Assembly: GCA_019689975.1 (NCBI GenBank)
Contig: JADGGK010000030.1
Coordinates: forward strand, 1-35,763
Source of the DNA: Pseudolabrys sp.
GTDB lineage: Bacteria; Pseudomonadota; Alphaproteobacteria; Rhizobiales; Xanthobacteraceae
Direction of reading: 5' to 3'
DNA: 35,763 bases
Shown one piece after another: positions 29,637 through 35,763 of this stretch. The notes beneath the pieces are model-generated. The model was not told where the DNA came from. It did not search any database and saw only the letters and a list, made by a program, of their open reading frames with translations. Every line of letters begins with the position of its first letter. Position 1 is the first letter of the stretch. The translations under genes and the position numbers were made by a program.

Positions 29637-31880
29637 GTGCGCAAGCTGTTGCCCGAAGACTTGATGCGCCGCATCCGCCGGCTCCTGCTCGGCATCGACG
29701 CATGGATCGACTTTTCGCTGTTCCGTTCGGCGCGCGGCGCGCGCGAGACTTATGAGCGTTTCTCCACCTTCATGGACCGTTTCCACGTCGCCGGTTGGCG
29801 GCGGTGGCTCAACGAGCTTGCCTCCGAATGTGCCACGCTCGGCACCGCCGGCGCGCTGCTCATGCTCGCGCTCGCCATGCCCGCTTTCCAGGAAACGTCC
29901 GACGACGACTGGCTGAAAAAATCCGAGCTCGCGGTGACCTTCCTCGATCGCTACGGCAACGAGATCGGCACGCGCGGCATCCGCCACAACGATTCGATCC
30001 CGCTCGACGAGTTTCCCGATCACCTCATCAAGGCCGTGCTGGCGACCGAGGACCGCCGCTTCTACGATCATTTCGGCGTGGACATCGGCGGCACCCTGCG
30101 CGCGCTCATCGCCAACACCAAGGCGGGGGGCGTGGTCCAGGGCGGCTCGACCATCACGCAACAGCTCGCCAAGAACCTGTTTCTCAGCAACGAGCGCACG
30201 CTCGACCGCAAGATCAAGGAGGCGTTCCTCGCGCTATGGCTCGAGACGCATCTGACCAAGAACGAGATTTTGAAGCTCTATCTCGATCGCGCCTATATGG
30301 GCGGCGGCGCCTTCGGCGTCGACGCGGCAGCGCGCTATTATTTCAATAAATCGGCGCGCGACGTAAACCTTGCCGAGGCGGCGATGCTCGCCGGCCTGTT
30401 CAAGGCACCGAGCAAGTTCTCGCCGCTCGCCAACCTGCCGGCCGCGCGCGCACGCGCCAATGTCGTGCTCGACAATCTCGTGGAAGCGGGATTCATGACC
30501 GAAGGCCAGGTGTTCGGCGCCCGCCGCTTCCCCGCCACCCCGGTCGACCGCCGCGACGAACACGCGCCCAACTATTATCTCGACTGGGCCTTCGACGAGA
30601 TGAAGAAACTCGTCGACACCTTCCCCAAGACGATGAACGAGCGCGTGTTCGTCGTGCGCACCGCGCTCGATCCCAACCTGCAGCGGGCCTCGGAGCTCGC
30701 GGTGGAAAACTCGCTGCGTCAATTCGGCAACGAATACAATGCCCACCAGGCGGCGGCCGTGTTGATGGACGTCGACGGCGCGGTGCGCGCCATGGTCGGG
30801 GGGCGCGACTACGGCGCAAGCCAGTTCAACCGGGCGACCGACGCCATGCGCCAGCCCGGCTCCTCGTTCAAGCCCTATGTCTATGCAACGGCCTTGGAGC
30901 ACGGCTTCAAGCCGTCGTCGATCGTCGTCGATGCGCCGGTGTGCATCGGCAACTGGTGCCCGCACAATTACGGCGGCGGCTACCGCGGATCGATGACGCT
31001 GATCACCGCGCTCACGCATTCCATCAATACCGTCGCCGTGCGGCTGTCGATCGCGATCGGCGACGGCAATGCCAAACTCGGTCGCGCCCGCATCATCAAG
31101 ACCGCGCACGACCTGGGCATCAAGTCTCCGCTGCCGGACACCCCCTCGCTGCCCATCGGCGCCGACGCCGTCACTCTGCTCGAGCACACCGGCGCCTACG
31201 CGACCTTCCCCAATCTCGGCAAGCGGGTGGTGCCGCATGCGATTCTCGAGGTGCGCACCGGCAGCGGCAAGCTCGTCTGGCGTTTCGACCGCGACGGGCC
31301 CAAGCCCAAGCAGGTGCTGCCGCCGCACGTCGCCCAGGACATGATCACGATGATGAACAGCGTGGTCGAGAACGGGACCGGCCGCCGCGCGCGCCTCGAC
31401 GGCATCGCCGCCGCCGGCAAGACGGGGACGACCAACGCCTATCGCGACGCCTGGTTCATGGGATATACGGGCAATTTCGTCTGCGGCGTGTGGTTCGGGA
31501 ACGACAACTACGAATCGACCAATCGCATGACCGGAGGCTCGCTGCCGGCCATGACCTGGCATGCAATCATGAGCTACGCGCATCAGGGCATCGAGATCAA
31601 ACAGCTCCCGGGAATTCCCGTGCCGCAGGAACGGCAGCCGGAAGCCGCCGGACGGCTTGCGGCGAGGAACGGCGAGCCGCCGCCCCCGCCGCGGCCGATC
31701 ATGCTCACCAAGCGCGGAGGCGAGATTTTGGTGCGGATCGAACGCATGATGGACGAGGCCAACCGCGCGCTCGGCCCGCTGCCGTCGACCGCGTCGATCC
31801 GGAAACAGCAAGCCGCCGCCCCCAATGCGGGCGATGCGCTCGCCTCCGCCCTCGAGGGACGGGCATTCGAGCGAAACTGA
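29637..31880 (+). CDS. Class A penicillin-binding protein (PBP1A-type)
   Basis: A 747-residue bifunctional cell-wall synthase. After a cytoplasmic leader, a TM segment spans about 66-84. The GT51 glycosyltransferase domain (about 110-285) has catalytic Glu138 in 'TEDRRFYDHFG' and 'GGSTITQQLAKNL' (169-181). The transpeptidase domain has the three active-site motifs: SxxK at Ser409-Lys412 in 'RQPGSSFKPY', SxN at Ser462-Asn464 and KTG at Lys595-Gly597. The C-terminal tail is Pro/Ala-rich. The start is GTG at 29637, with GAGAG about 10 nt upstream; an ATG nine codons later is possible. It polymerises and cross-links peptidoglycan in the periplasm. Confidence 0.96.
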   Translation: MRKLLPEDLMRRIRRLLLGIDAWIDFSLFRSARGARETYERFSTFMDRFHVAGWRRWLNELASECATLGTAGALLMLALAMPAFQETSDDDWLKKSELAVTFLDRYGNEIGTRGIRHNDSIPLDEFPDHLIKAVLATEDRRFYDHFGVDIGGTLRALIANTKAGGVVQGGSTITQQLAKNLFLSNERTLDRKIKEAFLALWLETHLTKNEILKLYLDRAYMGGGAFGVDAAARYYFNKSARDVNLAEAAMLAGLFKAPSKFSPLANLPAARARANVVLDNLVEAGFMTEGQVFGARRFPATPVDRRDEHAPNYYLDWAFDEMKKLVDTFPKTMNERVFVVRTALDPNLQRASELAVENSLRQFGNEYNAHQAAAVLMDVDGAVRAMVGGRDYGASQFNRATDAMRQPGSSFKPYVYATALEHGFKPSSIVVDAPVCIGNWCPHNYGGGYRGSMTLITALTHSINTVAVRLSIAIGDGNAKLGRARIIKTAHDLGIKSPLPDTPSLPIGADAVTLLEHTGAYATFPNLGKRVVPHAILEVRTGSGKLVWRFDRDGPKPKQVLPPHVAQDMITMMNSVVENGTGRRARLDGIAAAGKTGTTNAYRDAWFMGYTGNFVCGVWFGNDNYESTNRMTGGSLPAMTWHAIMSYAHQGIEIKQLPGIPVPQERQPEAAGRLAARNGEPPPPPRPIMLTKRGGEILVRIERMMDEANRALGPLPSTASIRKQQAAAPNAGDALASALEGRAFERN

Positions 31881-31953
31881 TGCCGCGCCTTCGCCTCCTC
31901 GCCGCCTCCGGCATGCGGCGGCCGCCGTCCCTGCTTTCGCCAGCGGATCGCAC

Positions 31954-32532
31954 GTGCGGCTGCTAGTGGCAACGTTGTTGACGCTCTCGCTCGCCGCGGT
32001 CATCGGGCTGGGCGCGACCTATGTCTCGGTGACGCACGGGCAGGGTTTCGGCGCCCTGCGGATCGGCGCCTGGACCGCGCTGCCGAAATCCGGCACGCCG
32101 GAGATCGACCCCTACGCGAAGGCGACGCTCGCCCGGCTCGGTCGCCTGCCGGTCGCGCTCGGCGACGGAGTCGAGTTCCTCGCGCGCGCCGACGACGAGG
32201 GCCGGCCGCTCGACGGGCGATGTGACGTCGAACTCGCGGGCATGACGCCGGCCGCGCGCTACTGGACGCTGACGCTGTACGGGCTCAACGGCGCGCTCGT
32301 CGCCAATTCGATCCAGCGCTATGGCTTCACCAGCCAGGAGATCCTGCGCCGCGCCGACGGGAGTTTCGCGATCACGATCGCGCCGCGCGTCAGTCCGGGC
32401 AACTGGCTGCCGACCGGCGGCATCGAGCGCTACCTGCTCGCGCTGCGCCTTTACGACACGCCGGTGGGCGTCGCCACCAAGGAAGGCCGCGAGGTGCCGA
32501 TGCCCACCCTGATGACGAAGAGCTGTTCCTGA
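31954..32532 (+). CDS. DUF1214 domain protein (membrane anchored)
   Basis: The protein has 192 residues. An N-terminal membrane anchor (3-24, 'LLVATLLTLSLAAVIGLGATY') precedes the family pattern 'GALRIGAWTALPKSGTPEIDP', 'YAKATLARLGRLPVALGDGVE', 'RPLDGRCDVELAGMTPAARYW', 'GFTSQEILRRADGSF' and 'SPGNWLPTGGIERYLLALRLY', ending with 'VGVATKEGREVPMP'. The start is a GTG at 31954, chosen because the anchor and family begin there; the frame opens earlier but overlaps the PBP gene. Its TGA overlaps the ATG of the DUF1254 gene (TGATG). The function of this family pair is not known. Confidence 0.9.
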   Translation: MRLLVATLLTLSLAAVIGLGATYVSVTHGQGFGALRIGAWTALPKSGTPEIDPYAKATLARLGRLPVALGDGVEFLARADDEGRPLDGRCDVELAGMTPAARYWTLTLYGLNGALVANSIQRYGFTSQEILRRADGSFAITIAPRVSPGNWLPTGGIERYLLALRLYDTPVGVATKEGREVPMPTLMTKSCS

Positions 32533-33092
32533 TGCGCTGGCTGTTGATCCTCCTCGGCGGCCTGATGCTCGGCGGCATCGCGCATGTCGCCGCGATCTTC
32601 GTCCTGCCGCGGACGGCGACGCAGGATGCCTATGCGCGGCTCGCGCCGATCGCGCCGGTCAATACCGTCGTGGCGCTGCCCGCGCCCGGGCCGGACAAGG
32701 CGATCATGCCGTTCATGGACCCGGCCTTCGCCGCCGCCGTCTGTCGCTACGACCTTTCCGGCGGCGCGCTCAAGCTCACCGTTCCGGTGAGCCAGGCCTA
32801 CACCTCCGTGTCGTTCTACACGCGCGAAGACGTGGCCTATTACGCGATCAACGACCGCGCCGCCGGTCGCCGTGCCATCGAACTCGATCTGATGACGGCC
32901 GCGCAGCACAGCGAGCTGCCGGAAGACGAGAATATCACCGCGGCCGATCGCTTGATCGTGGAGTCGCCCACGACCACCGGGCTCATCGTCATCCGCGCGC
33001 TCGCACCGGCGCCGGCCTTGTTGCCGACGACCCAGGCGACGATCGGCGCCGCCCGCTGCGGCCGGGCCGAGACGGCCAAGGCCGGGGAGTGA
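32532..33092 (+). CDS. DUF1254 domain protein
   Basis: This 186-residue protein has an N-terminal hydrophobic anchor (3-25, 'LLILLGGLMLGGIAHVAAIFV'). The DUF1254 pattern follows: 'LPRTATQDAYARLAPIAPVNT', 'MPFMDPAFAAAVCRYDLSGG', 'LKLTVPVSQAYTSVSFYTR' and 'YAINDRAAGRRAIELDLMT', with 'ADRLIVESPTTTGLIVIRALA' near the end. It is translationally coupled to the DUF1214 gene by a 1-nt overlap. The two domains are also known fused in larger proteins. The inferred location is the periplasmic face of the inner membrane. Confidence 0.9.
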   Translation: MRWLLILLGGLMLGGIAHVAAIFVLPRTATQDAYARLAPIAPVNTVVALPAPGPDKAIMPFMDPAFAAAVCRYDLSGGALKLTVPVSQAYTSVSFYTREDVAYYAINDRAAGRRAIELDLMTAAQHSELPEDENITAADRLIVESPTTTGLIVIRALAPAPALLPTTQATIGAARCGRAETAKAGE

Positions 33093-33857
33093 TCACGTGG
33101 CCGCGGCGAGGCTGGGCTCGCGCGTCCAGGTCGGCACCGCATGGCCGCGATAGTAATCGAGGCGTGCCTCGAGTTCGTTGAGCAGGCGTTCCACCTCGCC
33201 GGCCTGCGGCGACGGCGCCGCCGCGACCAGGTGTCCGAGCGCCGAACGATAGACCCGGATCCGCAGCCTGAGGCTCGCGCAAACCGCCTCGACGACGCGC
33301 GCATTCTCGCGCACGCGGGCGAGCGCCTTCCTGCGCTCGGTTTTGCGGAGATCGGGAACGAGCGCCATGCTCTTGCGCCGCTTCTCGTCGAGGTCGAGGA
33401 CGCGCGTCGCGGTTTCGAAAAACGGCGGGATCCGGGTCAGGTCGCGGCGGATGTCGTCGGCAAGGCGCGCATAACGCGAGGCCGGCGAGGCCTGCGCGGG
33501 GCGGTAGATGCGCTTCCATCGCGCGACGCGGTCGTCGCCGGCGCGGCCGCGGACCGCGGCAAGCTCGTCGAGAGGGGCAGGCGGCAGCCACGCCTCCCGC
33601 TCGGACGGGCCCGCGATCAGCGGATCGGCGAGCTCGCGCAGCAAATGTTCGTCGCCGGTGAGCGGCAGTTCCCATGCCCCGGTCGCGGCCGCGACGGTTC
33701 CGACCCAGTGGTGAAGCTCTTCGGCCGCGAACGAAGGCTCCTCCTCGCCGAAATCACCGCTCGCCGCACAACCCATGAGCGCGCCCGCGCACAGCAGGCT
33801 CATCGCCAGGCAGCGCCACCGCGTGCTGGCGTCGCGCGAGGATGCCGGTCGGTTCAT
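33093..33857 (-). CDS. Hypothetical lipoprotein
   Basis: A 254-residue protein with a lipoprotein signal: a basic start, a hydrophobic core, and lipobox LMGC with Cys30. The mature part is mostly helical and charged, with 'AAEELHHWVGTVAAATGAWEL', 'ARWKRIYRPAQASPASRYARL', 'ADDIRRDLTRIPPFFETATRV' and 'LDLDEKRRKSMALVPDLRKTE', and a second helical part at about 200-240. No named domain is recognised; it resembles a conserved Rhizobiales hypothetical. The ATG at 33857 is inferred from the signal peptide; a longer frame to 33896 is possible. It converges directly on the DUF1254 gene, with adjoining stop codons. Confidence 0.78.
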   Translation of the reverse strand: MNRPASSRDASTRWRCLAMSLLCAGALMGCAASGDFGEEEPSFAAEELHHWVGTVAAATGAWELPLTGDEHLLRELADPLIAGPSEREAWLPPAPLDELAAVRGRAGDDRVARWKRIYRPAQASPASRYARLADDIRRDLTRIPPFFETATRVLDLDEKRRKSMALVPDLRKTERRKALARVRENARVVEAVCASLRLRIRVYRSALGHLVAAAPSPQAGEVERLLNELEARLDYYRGHAVPTWTREPSLAAAT

Positions 33858-33885
33858 CGTGATGGCCGGCCCCGGGTTTCGTCGC

Positions 33886-34080
33886 TCAGCGGGCAAGGCG
33901 GCGCCGGCGACGACGACCGCTCGCGCTGCCGGATTGCGGTTCGCGCGATGAGCCGTCGGGATCGCGCTCGATGCGGATCACCGGGAGAATAATGACGGTC
34001 GCCGGCTCGCCCGGCGCGGCGACGAGCCGGCCGGCCTGCGGCGGCTGCGCCGCGTCGGGAAACCGGATGACTTCGCCCAT
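33886..34080 (-). CDS. Small conserved-looking protein with basic C-terminus
   Basis: The product has 64 residues: 'MGEVIRFPDAAQPPQAGRLV', a strand-forming middle 'PATVIILPVIRIERDPDGSS', and a C-terminus with a run of arginines ('SGRRRRRRLAR'). The start 'GEVIRFPDAA' recalls short proteins in Rhizobiales that begin similarly, but I know no function. GGGGGA lies 6 nt before the ATG. It ends 28 bp before the lipoprotein gene and is probably co-transcribed with it. The balanced middle part argues against a chance frame. Confidence 0.62.
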   Translation of the reverse strand: MGEVIRFPDAAQPPQAGRLVAAPGEPATVIILPVIRIERDPDGSSREPQSGSASGRRRRRRLAR

Positions 34081-34241
34081 GGCAATCCCCCACGTCCGTC
34101 CGGCGGCTCGCCGCTCGAGGCTCGGCCGGATCGGCGCCTTGGCCCGATTAAAGGCGTCCCAAGGTTAACGGTCTGCTAACGCGACGCCGCTAATTTGCGC
34201 CATCCGCGCCGCCGGTTGCATTCGTGTCTCGCCGCGTCCCC

Positions 34242-35126
34242 ATGGCCAAGCCCGCCGTCCCCCCGCCGCTCGACTCGCTGGTCGATCTCGCCTGCCGCGA
34301 CGGCGTCGACATCCGGCCGACTTTGTTGCGCGTTCTCACCGACCTTTACGTGGAGCAGCCGAGGCACAGCGCGGAGGAGGAAATCCAGTATGTCGAGCTG
34401 GCGCTGGGATTGATCGACAAGGTCGATGCCGCGACCCGCGCGGCGGTCATGGCGCGGCTCTCCGCCTATCGCGGCGCGCCGGCGGCGGTGCTGCGCCATC
34501 TCGAAAGCCGCGGCGCCGGCGCAGCGGCCGAATTGCCGCGAACCCCGCCCGACGACAAGGCGCTCGCCGACCTGTTCTTCGACGCGGGCGCGGCGGACCG
34601 GCGCCTCATCTTGGTCAATCTCGACGTCGTGGCCGGGCGCGCGCCGGCGCCTGCACCGGAGGAGACCATCCAGGCGCTCGAGGCGGCCGCGCTCGCGCAC
34701 CGTGCCGCCGATTTCGCCCGCGTCCTGGCGAAGGCACTGGGCGTTCGCGACGCGCTGGCGAGGAGGATCGTGGACGACGAGCAAGGCGAGCCGCTCGCGG
34801 TCGCCGCCAAGGCCCTCGGCATGCCGCCGGCCGTATTCCAGCGCGTCCTGCTCACGCTCAACCCGGCGATTGCGCGTTCGGTCGCGCGCGTTCACGCGCT
34901 TTCCGCGCTCTATGACGACATCACGGCGGCGGCCGCCGCGCACATGGTCGACATCTGGCGCAAAGCCGCCGCGCGGCGGCCGACGCATGCGCCCCATCTG
35001 TGGGACGACGAGAAGCGTGCCGCGCGCTCGCTCGCCCATCCGGCGCCGCGTCCGGCGCCGCGCCGGCAGAACGACTGGCTGCAGGCGCAACCGCGCGCGC
35101 GCGCGGGCACCGGCCGTTCCGATTGA
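34242..35126 (+). CDS. DUF2336 domain protein
   Basis: A 294-residue, mostly helical protein: 'LDSLVDLACRDGVDIRPTLLR', 'VLTDLYVEQPRHSAEEEIQYV', 'LALGLIDKVDAATRAAVMARL', 'DDKALADLFFDAGAADRRLIL', and a DUF2336-like C-terminal half with 'LRVLAKALGVRDALARRIV'-type repeats and 'MPPAVFQRVLLTLNPAIARSV'. Helical-repeat DUF2336 proteins are common in Alphaproteobacteria and their role is not settled. The last 50 residues are Ala/Pro/Arg-rich and disordered. ATG 34242 is preferred; a GTG at 34224 is in frame, and neither has a ribosome site. Confidence 0.85.
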   Translation: MAKPAVPPPLDSLVDLACRDGVDIRPTLLRVLTDLYVEQPRHSAEEEIQYVELALGLIDKVDAATRAAVMARLSAYRGAPAAVLRHLESRGAGAAAELPRTPPDDKALADLFFDAGAADRRLILVNLDVVAGRAPAPAPEETIQALEAAALAHRAADFARVLAKALGVRDALARRIVDDEQGEPLAVAAKALGMPPAVFQRVLLTLNPAIARSVARVHALSALYDDITAAAAAHMVDIWRKAAARRPTHAPHLWDDEKRAARSLAHPAPRPAPRRQNDWLQAQPRARAGTGRSD

Positions 35127-35763
35127 CCGCCGCCGTGGCGCTTGCCTCGGCTGGAAGCCGCGATCGGTGTCATAGACCCATCGTTGCGAGCGCGGCGCCC
35201 TTCTGCCTCATGACGCGCCCGCGCGCCCTTCCCCGTCATTGCGCGCCCGAGCGGCTTGTCCGCCGTCATTGCGAGCCCGAGTGGCTTTTCCGCCGTCATT
35301 GCGAGCCCGAGCGCAGCGAGGGCGAAGCAATCCGGAAACGGCGGCCCCACGAATGCGGGCATTGTGTCCGTGGCACGGGCTGTGACTGGATTGCTTCGGC
35401 GGCTCGCGCCGCCTCGCAATGACGGCGGAAATGCGGTGCCACAATGACCGCGTGTCGTGTCTGTGGCACGGCATGGTCTGGATTGCTTCGTCGCCGCTGG
35501 CGCGGCTCCTCGCAATGACGGCATTGTCATTGCGCGCCCGCGCGCCCTTCCCCGTCATTGCGAGCCCGAGCGCAGCGAGGGCGAAGCAATCCAGAAACGG
35601 CCGGCCCACGAATGCGGGCATCGGGTCTGTGGCACGGGCTGTGACTGGATTGCTTCGGCGGCTTGCGCCGCCTCGCAATGACGGCGGAAATGCGGTGCCA
35701 CAATGACCGCGTGTCGTGTCTGTGGCACGGCATGGTCTGGATTGCTTCGTCGCCGCTGGCGCG
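35127..35763. repeat. Expanded array of the dispersed palindromic repeat
   Basis: No gene is present. A 30-bp unit beginning GTCATTGCGAGCCCGAG occurs three times in a row (starts 35235, 35265, 35295; the first has one change). A larger unit of 259 bp begins at 35295 and restarts at 35554, continuing to the window edge with only a few differences. Each large unit contains the left arm GTCATTGCGAGC, GAAGCAATCC, then GGATTGCTTCG and CTCGCAATGACG, so it is a pair of hairpins. Frames open across it are by-products of the repeat. Confidence 0.88.

Noticed and set aside
30234-32003. Minus-strand 589-codon open frame opposite the PBP1A gene
   Set aside because: Antisense shadow: the plus strand has all catalytic motifs of a class A PBP, while this frame has repetitive basic text without a recognisable fold.
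35208-35733. Several small open frames with repeated 'LRPRCARARNDG'-like text
   Set aside because: They are translations of the palindromic repeat and recur wherever it is copied.
35235-35763. CRISPR array
   Set aside because: Units are directly tandem or long (30 and 259 bp) with no unique spacers, contain internal palindromes, and match dispersed copies elsewhere; no cas genes are present.
1-35763. tRNA genes or an integrase/attachment site marking a prophage
   Set aside because: No cloverleaf-like sequence, integrase, excisionase or repressor gene was seen; the phage-like genes are best explained as a GTA cluster.

Overview
The window is about 35.8 kb of GC-rich DNA from an alphaproteobacterium. 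The families point to Hyphomicrobiales (Rhizobiales), near the Xanthobacteraceae/Nitrobacteraceae. Pointers are a FeuPQ-type two-component system, a small DUF1214/DUF1254 pair, a DUF2336 protein, a YcgN cysteine-cluster protein, an Omp25/31-like barrel, and a gene transfer agent (GTA) structural cluster instead of a classical prophage. This placement rests on family recognition by eye, not on a database search.

Region 1 (1-4.6 kb, minus strand): a small secreted PepSY-type protein (possible FeuN counterpart), the response regulator FeuP and the histidine kinase FeuQ form a compact operon. A glycine-zipper lipoprotein and a conserved hypothetical that looks cut short follow downstream. A nitroreductase gene lies upstream.

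Region 2 (4.6-22.8 kb, mostly minus strand): a near-complete GTA head and tail set read from right to left. It runs portal, two tiny ORFs, prohead protease, HK97 capsid, head-tail connector, adaptor, DUF3168 tail terminator, tail tube, tail chaperones, a short tape measure, DUF2460, DUF2163, NlpC/P60 peptidase and the 1280-residue host-specificity (megatron) protein. A DUF2793 protein, a GH108 muramidase, a small membrane protein and a GTA-type 3TM holin follow. The order matches the Rhodobacter GTA (gp3 to gp15) with an added lysis cassette. Two features stand out. No terminase gene lies upstream of the portal gene. Three intact secreted-protein genes lie on the opposite strand inside the cluster: an outer-membrane barrel, a trypsin-like protease and a 112-residue exported protein. 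They break the array into at least three minus-strand transcription segments.

Region 3 (23.2-29.2 kb): a divergent HxlR regulator / NADPH-FMN reductase pair, a pirin, an AraC-type regulator, a small exported protein, a DHA2-type 14-TM exporter and a YcgN protein.

Region 4 (29.6-35.1 kb): a class A penicillin-binding protein (PBP1A type), a coupled DUF1214-DUF1254 pair, a lipoprotein with a small arginine-rich partner, and a DUF2336 protein.

A dispersed palindromic repeat (arms like GTCATTGCGAGC / GCTCGCAATGAC with inner GCAATCC / GGATTGC) occurs at several intergenic sites, two of them inside the GTA cluster. It is expanded into a 30-bp and a 259-bp tandem array at the right edge. No tRNA, rRNA, IS element or CRISPR array was seen.
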